From Nitrosomonas cryotolerans ATCC 49181 (GTDB taxonomy: Bacteria; Pseudomonadota; Gammaproteobacteria; Burkholderiales; Nitrosomonadaceae), in contig NZ_FSRO01000001.1 in the NCBI RefSeq assembly GCF_900143275.1, positions 2,250,116 through 2,314,115 of the forward strand: a stretch of 64,000 bases of DNA, in the 5' to 3' direction. The notes under the pieces were generated by a model. That model made no database searches and was not told where the DNA came from. It saw nothing but the letters and a program-made list of their open reading frames with translations. Below, in pieces: positions 29,146-38,630 of this stretch; the stretch's first letter is position 1; each line of letters opens with the position of its first letter. The translations under genes were made by a program, and so were the position numbers.

Positions 29146-30279
29146 ATGCATACGATTCATAAAACTAATCAGCAGCAATCAAGCCATGCAGAAATAGAAT
29201 CAGCGATTGAAGTCATGATTTGCCATATGATACATATTGACAGCCTCTGTACCGATGGTTTTCCACTTTACTCACCGAGCACAAGTAATCAGTGGACCAT
29301 TTCACCCGGTGGTTCCTGGGTTGGCGGATTCTGGAGTGCATGGTGGTGGCTGCGGGCACACATCACAAAGTCAGTATCTGACCAGTGTAAGGCATCGGAA
29401 CTCTGTCAACGCTTATTACCCAAAATAGATACGGATTCTGTTAATCGTAGCCTTGTTTTCTGGTATGGCGCTTCGCTTGGAAATATCTGGTTTCAGGATG
29501 TACCTGCACGCAGGCTTGCACAGCAATCGATGATCGCACTCGCAGCTGCCTATGACCCGAAAACGCATTGCATCCCTCTCGGTATAGATATGGGAGGTGG
29601 AGAAAAAGGAAAGCAACTGATCTCGATAGACAGCCTTGCCGCGTTAATACAACTTTTCAGGCAAGACAAATCCAGGGAATATGAAGATATCCTGCGATCT
29701 CACACCGATACCTTAATAGCGGCCTGCTGCGATACCCAGGGTGCATTCCACGCAACCGCTCATTTTAACCACGGAAGCTTTCAACCGATTGGTCAAGCGG
29801 GTGCATGGTCTCGCGGTCAAGCCTGGGGCATGTTGGGACTGAGTCGAGCAGCCATACAATGGGGAGAACCTTACCTTACATATGCTCAGTCTGCTTGTGA
29901 ATACTGGAAAAATTCACGCTCCGAACTCCTGCCACTGAACAGACTGGATAATCCCAATGGACTCTACGATCCCTCCGCCTCTGTCATTGCGTCTCTTGCC
30001 ATGCTTTCCCTGGCCAATCTCGTACCGAATGGCCAGCAATGGCATAGATACGCGCATCAACAGATTACCGCGATCATACGTAGTCAATACTTTACGGGTA
30101 TCCGATCCAGCAATCATTCAAAAAAACATAAAGCTAACATGGATTCCGGAATATTCTGGGGAAGCTGCTACAAAACTCATCCAGATAAGGAAGCATTGGT
30201 TGAAACAACTTGGGGTAGCTTTCTTCTGATGGCAGCACTTTGCATTTTGGTTCATCGCATTGAACCTGATCAGATATAA
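29146..30279 (+). CDS. Glycoside hydrolase family 88/105-like protein
   Basis: A 377-residue alpha/alpha-toroid protein resembling unsaturated glucuronyl hydrolases. GGSWVGGFWSAWWWLRAH, GAWSRGQAWGMLGLSRAA, LYDPSASVIASLAML and VETTWGSFLLMAAL match the GH88 pattern. No signal peptide is obvious, so it may be cytoplasmic. It follows the porin gene by 14 bp. Polysaccharide-lyase products are an odd food for an autotroph, so action on a glycosylated metabolite of the neighbouring cluster should be considered (inference). Confidence 0.75.
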   Translation: MHTIHKTNQQQSSHAEIESAIEVMICHMIHIDSLCTDGFPLYSPSTSNQWTISPGGSWVGGFWSAWWWLRAHITKSVSDQCKASELCQRLLPKIDTDSVNRSLVFWYGASLGNIWFQDVPARRLAQQSMIALAAAYDPKTHCIPLGIDMGGGEKGKQLISIDSLAALIQLFRQDKSREYEDILRSHTDTLIAACCDTQGAFHATAHFNHGSFQPIGQAGAWSRGQAWGMLGLSRAAIQWGEPYLTYAQSACEYWKNSRSELLPLNRLDNPNGLYDPSASVIASLAMLSLANLVPNGQQWHRYAHQQITAIIRSQYFTGIRSSNHSKKHKANMDSGIFWGSCYKTHPDKEALVETTWGSFLLMAALCILVHRIEPDQI

Positions 30280-30423
30280 CGGGAAATAAGCCCGGGCATA
30301 CTTGGGCTTACGCCCGCTCTAAAAATCATCGGCCAGATTTAAAAACAGGCAAACCATTACTTAAGATTCCAGGCCAATTCGAATCAATCCCTGTGACGCT
30401 TTTATTAACCTATGGAGAATTAA

Positions 30424-31740
30424 ATGATCAAACATATTTTTATAAAAATTTTAATACTGCTCAAACAAATTAGATCTGGTTGGATACTGATTTTGCTCGT
30501 CTTTTTTCCCATCTTTGCCGTGGCGCAGGACATAAAATCCATACCCATTCTGCTGCATGCTGCCCGTATTTTTGATGGAGAGCAAATCAAAACGAACACC
30601 TCAGTACTGATAGAAAATGGACAGATTTCACGCATAGGCACACGCGAGTCATTTAAAACCACGGCTGCCGTAAAAATTATCGATCTGGGTGAAGCAACCA
30701 TACTGCCCGGCTTGATCGAACTACATGCACACCTTTCATTTCAAAATGTGCCAGCAGACACTGTTTTAAAACACGGCATCACAACCATTCGAGATTTAGG
30801 TGGTCCCGTACATCAGCCATATGGCGGTAATGGTAGCCTGCGCGTTCTCACCTCCGGACCGATTATCACGGCAGCCCATGGCTACCCCATTCCCATCCTT
30901 GGTGCTAGCGATATTGCCATCGCTGTTTCAACTGAAGAAGAAGCGCGACGTACTGTTCGCAACCTCATTAATCAGGGTGCCGTCATCATCAAAATCGCCT
31001 TGGAACCCGGGGGCGAGATTGGTGCACCCTGGTCTGCTCATCATGATCATCCACATCATGGGCATCAACATCCTGCGCACTCGGATAAGAAACAAATTCA
31101 TTCACATCAAGCACTCACTGATCATCCTGCTTCCAACGTCAAGCAGGAATGGCCGCTATTATCAGAAGAAATAGTCAGAGCGATTGTGAGTGAAGCGCAT
31201 CAGCATAACCGGAAAGTAACCGCACATATTGCAGAAGTCAGGGGCGCACAGATTGCAATTAACGCAGGGGTTGATGAGTGGGCACACATGCCTTGTAACC
31301 AGATCCCCAGGCAATTATTAGAAAAAGCCGTATCACAGCATGTAAAAATCGTTACTACACTGGATACGTTATCCAAATGCACGGGTATCGAACATAATAC
31401 CCGCACCTGGTCAGCTTTGGGTGGGGAATTGCTATACGGTGCTGAAATTGCACATCCTGACATCCCGCGAGGAATCGACGCTCAGGAACTGATCTATATG
31501 ATGAAAATGGCAGGAATGGAGCTGGCAGCAGTTTTGCGTGCGGCCACATCTAAAGCCGGTCAACAACTGGATATTCCGTTACTGGGCACCTTACAACCCG
31601 GCGCACCGGCCGATATCATTGCCGTGCAGGGCGACCTTCACCACCAATTAAAAAACCTGGAGTATCCCGACCTGGTTATTTCGGGCGGTAAAATCATTGT
31701 CAATAATTTCGAAACAGCCCAAAAAGAGATGATTCAGTAA
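30424..31740 (+). CDS. Exported amidohydrolase with a histidine-rich loop
   Basis: A 438-residue metal-dependent hydrolase of the imidazolonepropionase-like group. A signal or anchor sequence (LVFFPIFAVAQ) precedes the fold. Metal-site motifs are LHAHLS, the carboxylated-Lys region VIIKIALE, TAHIAE and DEWAHMP. A loop in mid-sequence (HHDHPHHGHQHP, HSDKKQIHSHQ) holds about ten histidines and would bind Cu, Zn or Ni. It may be cleaved or bind metal in the periplasm. Its reaction is unknown; amide or lactam hydrolysis is family-typical. Confidence 0.82.
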   Translation: MIKHIFIKILILLKQIRSGWILILLVFFPIFAVAQDIKSIPILLHAARIFDGEQIKTNTSVLIENGQISRIGTRESFKTTAAVKIIDLGEATILPGLIELHAHLSFQNVPADTVLKHGITTIRDLGGPVHQPYGGNGSLRVLTSGPIITAAHGYPIPILGASDIAIAVSTEEEARRTVRNLINQGAVIIKIALEPGGEIGAPWSAHHDHPHHGHQHPAHSDKKQIHSHQALTDHPASNVKQEWPLLSEEIVRAIVSEAHQHNRKVTAHIAEVRGAQIAINAGVDEWAHMPCNQIPRQLLEKAVSQHVKIVTTLDTLSKCTGIEHNTRTWSALGGELLYGAEIAHPDIPRGIDAQELIYMMKMAGMELAAVLRAATSKAGQQLDIPLLGTLQPGAPADIIAVQGDLHHQLKNLEYPDLVISGGKIIVNNFETAQKEMIQ

Positions 31741-31805
31741 ACAGAAGCATTACATCCCCGTTTTCCATTAGGATAGCTAAAAGACTGCCGTATTCAAAGG
31801 CTGTT

Positions 31806-32471
31806 CTAATGGTTCTTAACTGCGCGATAGAGCGCCATTGTGCCCAAAATTGTATTAAAAGATCGTGACGTTTCAACCTGGCTGAAGCTCGCTTGTTCCA
31901 ATAAGTCCACCAGCTTTCCGGTAACATTGTCTTGTGTATTTTTGAAGCCATCGAATAACTGTACAGCAAGAAACACACTCCGCATTAACCCATTATCAGC
32001 GCGCCCCCAATCCGCAATATGAAATTCGCCACCGGGTTTCAACACTCGATAAACCTCGCTCACGGCACGTCTTTTATCTTCCCACGTTAAATGGTGAAAA
32101 AATAAACTGGATACAACCCGATCATAGTACGCATCAATATAGGGTAAATGATCCGAAAACGCACAATCAAACTGGATCTCAACCCCGGCTCGGTTGGCCT
32201 TATGCTCAGCAAGCGATAAAACAGTTCGATCACAATCAACCGCAGTTACACTGATATCGGATACATCACGCTTGATAAGAATAGCCAGTGTACCCGTCCC
32301 GCATGCGAGATCCAAAACGTTCTGTCCTGCTTCGAAACGGGCTTGCTGAATCAATGCTTGCTTAATAACGCTATCACGGGTAGTTAAGTTAACTACGCGA
32401 TCATAATAGGGTGTTAGCCAATGATATCCCAATGCGGGCACATAGCTTCTCTCTCGCAGTGGTTCCGTCAT
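31806..32471 (-). CDS. SAM-dependent methyltransferase (UbiE-like)
   Basis: A 221-residue class I methyltransferase. The SAM motif VLDLACGTGTLAIL, VTAVDCDRTVL, and the UbiE-like motifs DRVVSSLFFHHL and RVLKPGGEFHIADWG are present. It converges on the amidohydrolase gene and diverges from the beta-propeller gene. It could modify the locus product or a quinone or phospholipid. The methyl acceptor cannot be deduced. Confidence 0.85.
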   Translation of the reverse strand: MTEPLRERSYVPALGYHWLTPYYDRVVNLTTRDSVIKQALIQQARFEAGQNVLDLACGTGTLAILIKRDVSDISVTAVDCDRTVLSLAEHKANRAGVEIQFDCAFSDHLPYIDAYYDRVVSSLFFHHLTWEDKRRAVSEVYRVLKPGGEFHIADWGRADNGLMRSVFLAVQLFDGFKNTQDNVTGKLVDLLEQASFSQVETSRSFNTILGTMALYRAVKNH

Positions 32472-33098
32472 AAAGCTTTACCTCCACACAAGTGCTCATC
32501 TAAAACAAAAAAACCCCATTGCAGTGTATTCACATCCCGTCAAAATATTTTTTGATTGCTTATAATAAATTCACTCCGGATTTATCAAATCACACCCAAT
32601 GTACCGGATACATCCTGATTGCACGGACACGTCCATCCATCCAGACACATCCATGAAGTTAAGCAGATGAATAGCTGCAGTCTGTTTTCCTTACCTTCTC
32701 CAAACAAACAGTTTAATCATTGAATGCAGAACAAACCCGGCCATCTGCCGATGTTCTCTTCAAAGCATCAATCTTATTGTAATGTACCGCGATGTATTTA
32801 TTCCTTGAATATAGTCTTTAATTGTTATAGAGTCTTCCGATTTTTTTATCGAGATGAATGTGTGTGTTTTCTCACAGAAAACCATCATTCACATCATTTA
32901 CTATAAAACAACAGCTTGATCGTTGCGTTGTAATTCAGGATTGAGCATAAAGCAATACAAGTTCAATCAGACATTCCAATCCAACTATCGATCAAAACTA
33001 AAGTAATCGGTATTTTTAACCGAGGTTCTTACAAGCTGAGAAAATCAATTTTTTCAGCGCATTAGTATCAACAACCCAAATAGGAGATCTTTTTTTCA
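32472..33098. other. Long non-coding stretch before the beta-propeller gene
   Basis: About 630 bp between divergent genes. ORFs inside it are short and lack codon character. Short C-rich repeats of ACATCC/ACGTCC occur around 32600-32650. No terminator, riboswitch or operator was recognised. It must contain the promoters of both neighbours. Confidence 0.4.
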
Positions 33099-34406
33099 AT
33101 GAATAAACGCGTCCATATTTATCTATTAACCTTAATATGCCTGTTCATATTGCCGCTAAGCTCGGTAAATGCAAATACTTATAATCAATACCTGCAGCCT
33201 CTAGCAACGGCCATTGATTATCACACTCGCATGATTTATCTCTTCAACCACGAAGAAGACAAGGTAATTACTATTGATCCTTTTAATATCAGCGGCTGGC
33301 CCGGCGACGTTCCATTGCAGCATACTCTGACTCTACCGGAGGGCAACCGGCTTTATATAACGACAGACAATACAGCTGATCATCCTGCTTATGTGATTGC
33401 CTTGAGTGTCAACAATATTAATTGGGATACAGGCGCAGCAGAACTCGTTCTGGATAATGTATTAGCTGTAGATGTTCCAGGTACACCGGCCGAACTGCCT
33501 TTTGTAGAATCAATTAATGGCAAGCAGGCTGTACCAAATTGGATCCTGGCAGGCGCAACCCAGATTCACGGCCCCACGATACTGCCTTATTCTGATTTTA
33601 TTTATTTCACCGAATGGACCAACGACAGAGTTCGGGTGATCAATACCAAAACAAATCAGTTTGCTTCGGTTGATCCAATCAGCATACCCGGTTATACAGA
33701 GCAAACACACGGTATCATGTTCAACAAATCGGGAACGCTTGGACTGGGAACCGGCTATTTCTTTGATAACAGTATCATCGATCTATATAAAGTAGATAGA
33801 GTCACCGGTCAATTGGAAACACTGAGTCAAATCATGCTCGGTAACGAGAAGAAACATGCCGCATTTTCTCATTTCATATCCTGGCTGGATGAACGCTATG
33901 CGCTCACCGCGACAATGCAATTTGATAAAACCTCCTTAACGCCACCTACGACACATAAAATCATTCCACCGAGCGTTTGGCTCATTGATGCCTGGGAAGG
34001 AACAGCTACGCAGATTATCAAAGATACCAAAAAGGTTAATGGTAAAGGTATCTTTCGTTCCGCATCCGATCTGGCTGTTATCGGAGATAAACTCTATATT
34101 GCAGAAGAGGATACGATTGATCATACCTTTGCGGATGACGGGTATATTTCCATTTTCGATATCAGCGATCGTTATAAACCACGCTTCATAAAAAGACTCA
34201 AACCGGGTGTCGAACTGCCTCAAGGCTTTGCTGTTGCACATACCCTCAGCCCCACCCCTGACAACCGGTATCTGATGCTGGCTAGCTGGGCTTCAGGATA
34301 CGTGATTAAAATCGATACCTTAACCGACACCGTTGTGAAGGTATTCGGACCCAACGAAGGTCTCGTCAAGCCACATGGCATCCATGCAGCAGGTGGCCTG
34401 CGGTAA
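33099..34406 (+). CDS. Exported beta-propeller-like protein
   Basis: A 435-residue protein with a signal peptide ending near SVNA. The mature part has recurring blade-like segments (TRMIYLFNHEEDKVITID, DFIYFTEWTNDRVRVINTKT, LYIAEEDT, GYISIFDISDRYKP, RYLMLASWASGYVIKIDTL). This suggests a YVTN/NHL-type propeller in the periplasm. AGGAG precedes the start. It stands before a SCO-type copper gene. A binding or enzymatic role is not determinable; propellers of this kind often bind ligands or metals. Confidence 0.7.
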   Translation: MNKRVHIYLLTLICLFILPLSSVNANTYNQYLQPLATAIDYHTRMIYLFNHEEDKVITIDPFNISGWPGDVPLQHTLTLPEGNRLYITTDNTADHPAYVIALSVNNINWDTGAAELVLDNVLAVDVPGTPAELPFVESINGKQAVPNWILAGATQIHGPTILPYSDFIYFTEWTNDRVRVINTKTNQFASVDPISIPGYTEQTHGIMFNKSGTLGLGTGYFFDNSIIDLYKVDRVTGQLETLSQIMLGNEKKHAAFSHFISWLDERYALTATMQFDKTSLTPPTTHKIIPPSVWLIDAWEGTATQIIKDTKKVNGKGIFRSASDLAVIGDKLYIAEEDTIDHTFADDGYISIFDISDRYKPRFIKRLKPGVELPQGFAVAHTLSPTPDNRYLMLASWASGYVIKIDTLTDTVVKVFGPNEGLVKPHGIHAAGGLR

Positions 34407-34553
34407 TTTTTAATTATCATCGTATTTTTGCTATATAACCGGCCGGGTAGCTTTCTGTGCATCACAATTCATACCCGCAAATGGGTAATCTGGCCGGTTG
34501 CCTGAAACCAGGTAACACAACGACATACATTGAAAAGAAAGGAATATATAAAA

Positions 34554-35150
34554 ATGAAGCGCAGTCTGTTGCGTAATCGTCACATCCTGACTGTAATCAT
34601 GATTCTTCTTCTATTTACCCAAACACATGCCTCTGCCCTGACTCTGGTACTGACACAACCGGTCATTCTAGAAAAAGAATCACTGGGATACTTAAGACAG
34701 GCTCATGCGAACGATAGTGAATCATGGCAGCTAATTGTCTTTGGGTTCACCCATTGCAAGGATGTTTGCCCTCTGTCACTGGCTAATTTTTCCCTTCTCA
34801 TGGCAGCAGGCGCCGCGAAACAAATTAAGCTTAAAGGTATTTTTGTTACCGTCGACCCCGATAGAGACAGCGATGCCGCCTTAACCAGTTATACGGAAAA
34901 TTTTGGCACAGATATCGCCCATCTGCGTCTGGAAGACGAAACACTGGAACGCTTTAAGTCCGCATTTGGCGTAGAAGCCAACTTCTATACTAAAAATACA
35001 GGCAATATGAAAAACTACCAGGTTGATCACAGCAGCACCGCCTTCTTAGTTGATCCTGAAGGAAAAATCAGAATATTGTTCGACGCATTGGAAGATGCCG
35101 ATGATATCGCAAAAATGTTACATGAAAATCCGGCATTCTTTAGGTCATGA
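34554..35150 (+). CDS. SCO1/SenC-type copper chaperone
   Basis: A 198-residue exported or anchored protein with the SCO signature FTHCKDVCPLS (CxxxC) and the downstream metal His in VDHSS. The thioredoxin-like fold is supported by FVTVDPDRDSD and AFLVDPEGKIRILF. It delivers Cu(I) to cytochrome oxidase or other copper enzymes, or acts as a thiol reductase. The start at 34554 has AAAGGA upstream and is preferred to a TTG at 34530. It overlaps the next gene by ATGA. Confidence 0.9.
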   Translation: MKRSLLRNRHILTVIMILLLFTQTHASALTLVLTQPVILEKESLGYLRQAHANDSESWQLIVFGFTHCKDVCPLSLANFSLLMAAGAAKQIKLKGIFVTVDPDRDSDAALTSYTENFGTDIAHLRLEDETLERFKSAFGVEANFYTKNTGNMKNYQVDHSSTAFLVDPEGKIRILFDALEDADDIAKMLHENPAFFRS

Positions 35151-35764
35151 ATAGAATTACGTGCCTCATATTTTTCTTGCTGACAGGCAACCTGTCGCCT
35201 GTCCTTGCCATGAATATTTATCATGATCCACGTATGCTGCCGTCTTACATGGATAAGTTTCTCACGCCTGAATATGATATCTTACGCATCACGGCAAATG
35301 CCTCACCGAATAATAACCTGGTGTTTGAAGTTAAAACCAGAGGTGAGATCCGCTCAGACAACACCAATGATTACCTGCTCTTGCATATTCTCCATGAGAA
35401 ATCTTATATTCTCCTGGTTCCTATGAATAAGACAAACGAAGATCAGCTGCTGATTTATACCCGCGATCTGCAATCTGCACACGATCTGCTCATCGCTTCA
35501 CCTCAAATATTTAGACCATTAGATCAGCAGGCAGGTTTTAGTGCCAGGCGTGTACATCACGGAATCGAGTTCTCAATACCGCTCAATTGGATCAATTTCA
35601 ATCATAACTTCGGTTACGATGCCTACACTGTGCAGGCAAACATACGGACAGATAGATTACAGATCAATGAGATTTATGATCAAGCAGGAAAAGGACGTAA
35701 AGAAGCACCACAATTTTCTGCTATAACACTACTCAACAGGCTCTGTGCAACACGAAGAAAATGA
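35147..35764 (+). CDS. Small exported protein of unknown function, coupled to the SCO gene
   Basis: A 205-residue protein with a signal peptide (LIFFLLTGNLSPVLA). The mature part has beta-rich segments (LVFEVKTRGEIRS, FSIPLNWINF) and no recognised motif. The ATGA overlap with the SCO gene indicates translational coupling and a linked role, perhaps in copper handling in the periplasm. No metal-site cluster of His or Cys was seen. Confidence 0.6.
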   Translation: MNRITCLIFFLLTGNLSPVLAMNIYHDPRMLPSYMDKFLTPEYDILRITANASPNNNLVFEVKTRGEIRSDNTNDYLLLHILHEKSYILLVPMNKTNEDQLLIYTRDLQSAHDLLIASPQIFRPLDQQAGFSARRVHHGIEFSIPLNWINFNHNFGYDAYTVQANIRTDRLQINEIYDQAGKGRKEAPQFSAITLLNRLCATRRK

Positions 35765-35814
35765 TTATATTCAGCTGGCCTTGCTACACCATAAAATAGC
35801 GTATTAAAACAGCA

Positions 35815-36495
35815 TCATGCAGGCTTGATGACACCATCTTCTAATGCCACGATTCGGTCAGCAATATCCAGAATACGATAGTCATGCGTCACCAGAAGTA
35901 TCGTCACTCCGGATTCTTTAGCTAATTGTTTAAGAATATTGACCGCCTCTTGTCCACTTTGTTTGTCTAGCGAAGCAGTTGGCTCATCAGCTAAAATAAT
36001 CTTCGGTTGCCCTACTAAAGCGCGGGCAATCGAGACACGCTGACGCTGCCCGCCTGAAAGTTGTTCCGGTTTATAGTGTAATCTGTCACCAAGCTTCACA
36101 TCCTGCAGCATCTTCGCTGCACGGTTCAGTCTTTCCCGCTCAGACAGTCCCTGATGCATTTCCAGGGTCATGCTGACATTCTGTAAGGCGGTCAGTGATC
36201 TAATCAGGTTATGTTGCTGGAAAATATAACCAATCTGCTTACGCACTTTAACTTTAACTTGTTCGCTGCTATTGATCAATTGTTCGTCAAGCACTTTAAC
36301 ACTACCTGTAGAGGCCTGACGCAAACCACCAATAATGGTTAGAAAGGTAGTTTTACCCGAACCGGAAGGTCCCGTCATCAAGACGATTTCACCTTTATAG
36401 ATGGAGATCGTAATATTCTTCAGAACAGACTGGGTCAGTTCTCCCTTGCCAAAGCTAAAGCTTAGATTAGACACATCAATTAATATCGACATCAA
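35815..36495 (-). CDS. devA: ABC-transporter ATPase, DevA-type
   Basis: A 226-residue ATP-binding subunit. Walker A GPSGSGKTT, the signature LSGGQRQRVSIARAL, Walker B IILADEPTASLD and the H-loop LLVTHD are complete. Together with the upstream permease and membrane-fusion genes it forms a DevBCA-type exporter. It overlaps the permease stop by 4 bp. In cyanobacteria DevBCA exports glycolipids; here the cargo is unknown. Confidence 0.9.
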   Translation of the reverse strand: MMSILIDVSNLSFSFGKGELTQSVLKNITISIYKGEIVLMTGPSGSGKTTFLTIIGGLRQASTGSVKVLDEQLINSSEQVKVKVRKQIGYIFQQHNLIRSLTALQNVSMTLEMHQGLSERERLNRAAKMLQDVKLGDRLHYKPEQLSGGQRQRVSIARALVGQPKIILADEPTASLDKQSGQEAVNILKQLAKESGVTILLVTHDYRILDIADRIVALEDGVIKPA

Positions 36496-37661
36496 AACAT
36501 ATCTGCCGGGTTGGCCGATTTTAATTTATGTATAGCCAAAAACCCTGCCATAGCGCACATGAACAGAATAAAAAAGAAAACAGTGACGGCCTTACTAAGC
36601 GACATGGGCATCGGCATAAATATCTGGGATTCTGCTAAATGATATAAACCAATTGAAAGTATATAGCCGGGAATAAAACCCAGAAGTGCTAGAAAAAAAG
36701 CCGATGCAAATACCACGCGAATAAAGTAGTCATGCTGATAGCCCATGGCTTTCAGTGTCGCAAATTCATAACGATGATTCGCAATATCCGTAAAAAGGAT
36801 CTGATATACAATAACCAATCCAACCACTAATCCCATTACTGTACCAAAGCCAAAGATAAAACCGATTGGTGCCGTATTTTCCCAATAGCGCTTCTCATAT
36901 TGAAGCAGCTCTTCATAAGTAAAAATATTGACAAATTCATTTAACTGACTGGCTAGATCAGCTTGTACCTGCTCAATGGCTGCGCCGGGATACAGTCTAA
37001 TCACACCTAAATCAATCCCATTCCGATTTCTATCTGGGAATATCCGCATAAAATTTAAATCACTTGTCACCACATTGCCATCAGCTGCAAATGAGACGCC
37101 CAGTCGAAAAAGATCCAGAATTGTCACCGTATAATCATTAATCTCAGTGGTATTGCGACCTGTTGCTAGCAACTGAGGCATCTGTCCAAATTCTGGACGG
37201 GAAGCTTCATCGAACAAAACCGTATCTTTTTGTCGCAGCTCACGCCGTTTGTTTTTAACAGCCGTGATATCGAATAATTGAACATCCGGATCAAAGCCAT
37301 AAACCATTAATGTTCTTTTGACTTTGGTTTTTATGTTTTTAAAGGAAGCCAGGGCCAAATAAAGCGGTGCAACTTCAGCAACAGCCGGGTGCCCTAATGC
37401 GCGCATCAGTTCATTGCGTTCAAAGTGAGTCGAACGCCACATCGCTTCACTTTGTTTATGCATCAGGAATAGATCACCATCCAGTTTTAAAGGCGCAGAA
37501 GCAGCACTGGCATAAAGTGAATCTTTAAACCCTAACTGCATGAATACCAGTACACAAGCAAATAAAACACCACAAATAGCCGCAATCAATTTGGCCCGAT
37601 CATCAATCAGTTGTCGCCAGGCAAGCCGTGCTGGAAAATAGAACCAAGTAATTATATTCAT
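36492..37661 (-). CDS. devC: ABC-transporter permease, DevC/FtsX-like
   Basis: A 389-residue permease with an N-terminal helix, a large periplasmic domain and three C-terminal helices (IGFIFGFGTVMGLVVGLVIVY, FASAFFLALLGFIPGYILSI, VTVFFFILFMCAMAGFLAI). This is the MacB/FtsX-type layout of DevC proteins. Its ends overlap both neighbours by 4 bp, so the three genes are one operon. Confidence 0.88.
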   Translation of the reverse strand: MNIITWFYFPARLAWRQLIDDRAKLIAAICGVLFACVLVFMQLGFKDSLYASAASAPLKLDGDLFLMHKQSEAMWRSTHFERNELMRALGHPAVAEVAPLYLALASFKNIKTKVKRTLMVYGFDPDVQLFDITAVKNKRRELRQKDTVLFDEASRPEFGQMPQLLATGRNTTEINDYTVTILDLFRLGVSFAADGNVVTSDLNFMRIFPDRNRNGIDLGVIRLYPGAAIEQVQADLASQLNEFVNIFTYEELLQYEKRYWENTAPIGFIFGFGTVMGLVVGLVIVYQILFTDIANHRYEFATLKAMGYQHDYFIRVVFASAFFLALLGFIPGYILSIGLYHLAESQIFMPMPMSLSKAVTVFFFILFMCAMAGFLAIHKLKSANPADMF

Positions 37662-38557
37662 GGCTCAATTCGTACCTGGACCTGCCGAAAAATCTGGTGT
37701 CGCAGATCAACAACTGCTTTAGGTTCTAGAGTCAGGCGGACTTCTATGATGCGATTATCCCTATCTGCCAACGGATCGGTATCATTTAAATCATTCTTCC
37801 TGACCTGAAACCCTAATTCTCTGACTCGAGCATGATAAGGGTGTCTGAAACCCGGAGCAGTGATGTAGGCTTTCTGTCCTACCTTGACTCGTGGCAAATC
37901 AGATTCATAGATCTCTGCGACGACATCAAGTTGCGTTAGGTCAGCCATTTCTAAAAGACCACTATCTCGGATCCGCTCTCCTGGCCAGGCTAATATTTTC
38001 AGAATGGTGCCTGTAATCGGTGCATAAATGAACGTATTCTCCAATTCCGCTTCTGATATTCGCAGTTCCAATTCAGCGCTGGCTATTTCGGCAGATAAGC
38101 GTTTCAAATTTGCCTCAGATTGCTCAAACGCTAAACGTTTCGTATCGGCCAATGAAATACTGGCGACAGAATTCTGTTTTAAGGATTCAAAACGGAGATG
38201 TTCTTTCTTATTAAAAGCCAGAGTCACCTGTTCCACGACCCGCTGTGCTTTCAACACATTAACACGTGCCTTAGCAGCTTCAACCTCTGCCTTTCTCTTA
38301 ACATAGTCCGAAAGGACGGCTAATTTTCCACCTGATTTCACCAGATCTGCTTCCCGAAAAAATAACTGAGCCACTCTAGCGCCTTCCGGACCGGCGTTAT
38401 GGGAAACCTTAATAACTCGAGAGCGCGGCTCAATACGCCCTAAAGAACCAATTCCCCGGTCTGTATTAAGCGGATAAGTTATTTCGGCATACGCACTGAA
38501 ATTAATCAAAACAAAACTTATTATGATAAAAAGGTAATGCAGCATCTTACGATACAT
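37658..38557 (-). CDS. devB: HlyD-like membrane-fusion protein, DevB-type
   Basis: A 299-residue adaptor with a signal peptide (FIIISFVLINFSAYA), a lipoyl-like half (GIGSLGRIEPRSRVIKV), a long coiled coil (KRKAEVEAAKARVNVLKA onward) and a second lipoyl half (APITGTILKILAWPGERI). It is shorter than cyanobacterial DevB. It is the first gene of the operon. The IS5-family copy B inserted only 73 bp upstream of its start, which may have altered its promoter. Confidence 0.85.
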   Translation of the reverse strand: MYRKMLHYLFIIISFVLINFSAYAEITYPLNTDRGIGSLGRIEPRSRVIKVSHNAGPEGARVAQLFFREADLVKSGGKLAVLSDYVKRKAEVEAAKARVNVLKAQRVVEQVTLAFNKKEHLRFESLKQNSVASISLADTKRLAFEQSEANLKRLSAEIASAELELRISEAELENTFIYAPITGTILKILAWPGERIRDSGLLEMADLTQLDVVAEIYESDLPRVKVGQKAYITAPGFRHPYHARVRELGFQVRKNDLNDTDPLADRDNRIIEVRLTLEPKAVVDLRHQIFRQVQVRIEP

Positions 38558-38630
38558 GAATAATGGCTCATTTTAGATCAACAATAAGAGATTATTCGCT
38601 AATCTACGATCAATCAACAGTTCCAATCCA

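Noticed and set aside
32600-32650. Possible small tandem repeat of ACATCC/ACGTCC
   Set aside because: Units are irregular and few, so chance cannot be excluded.
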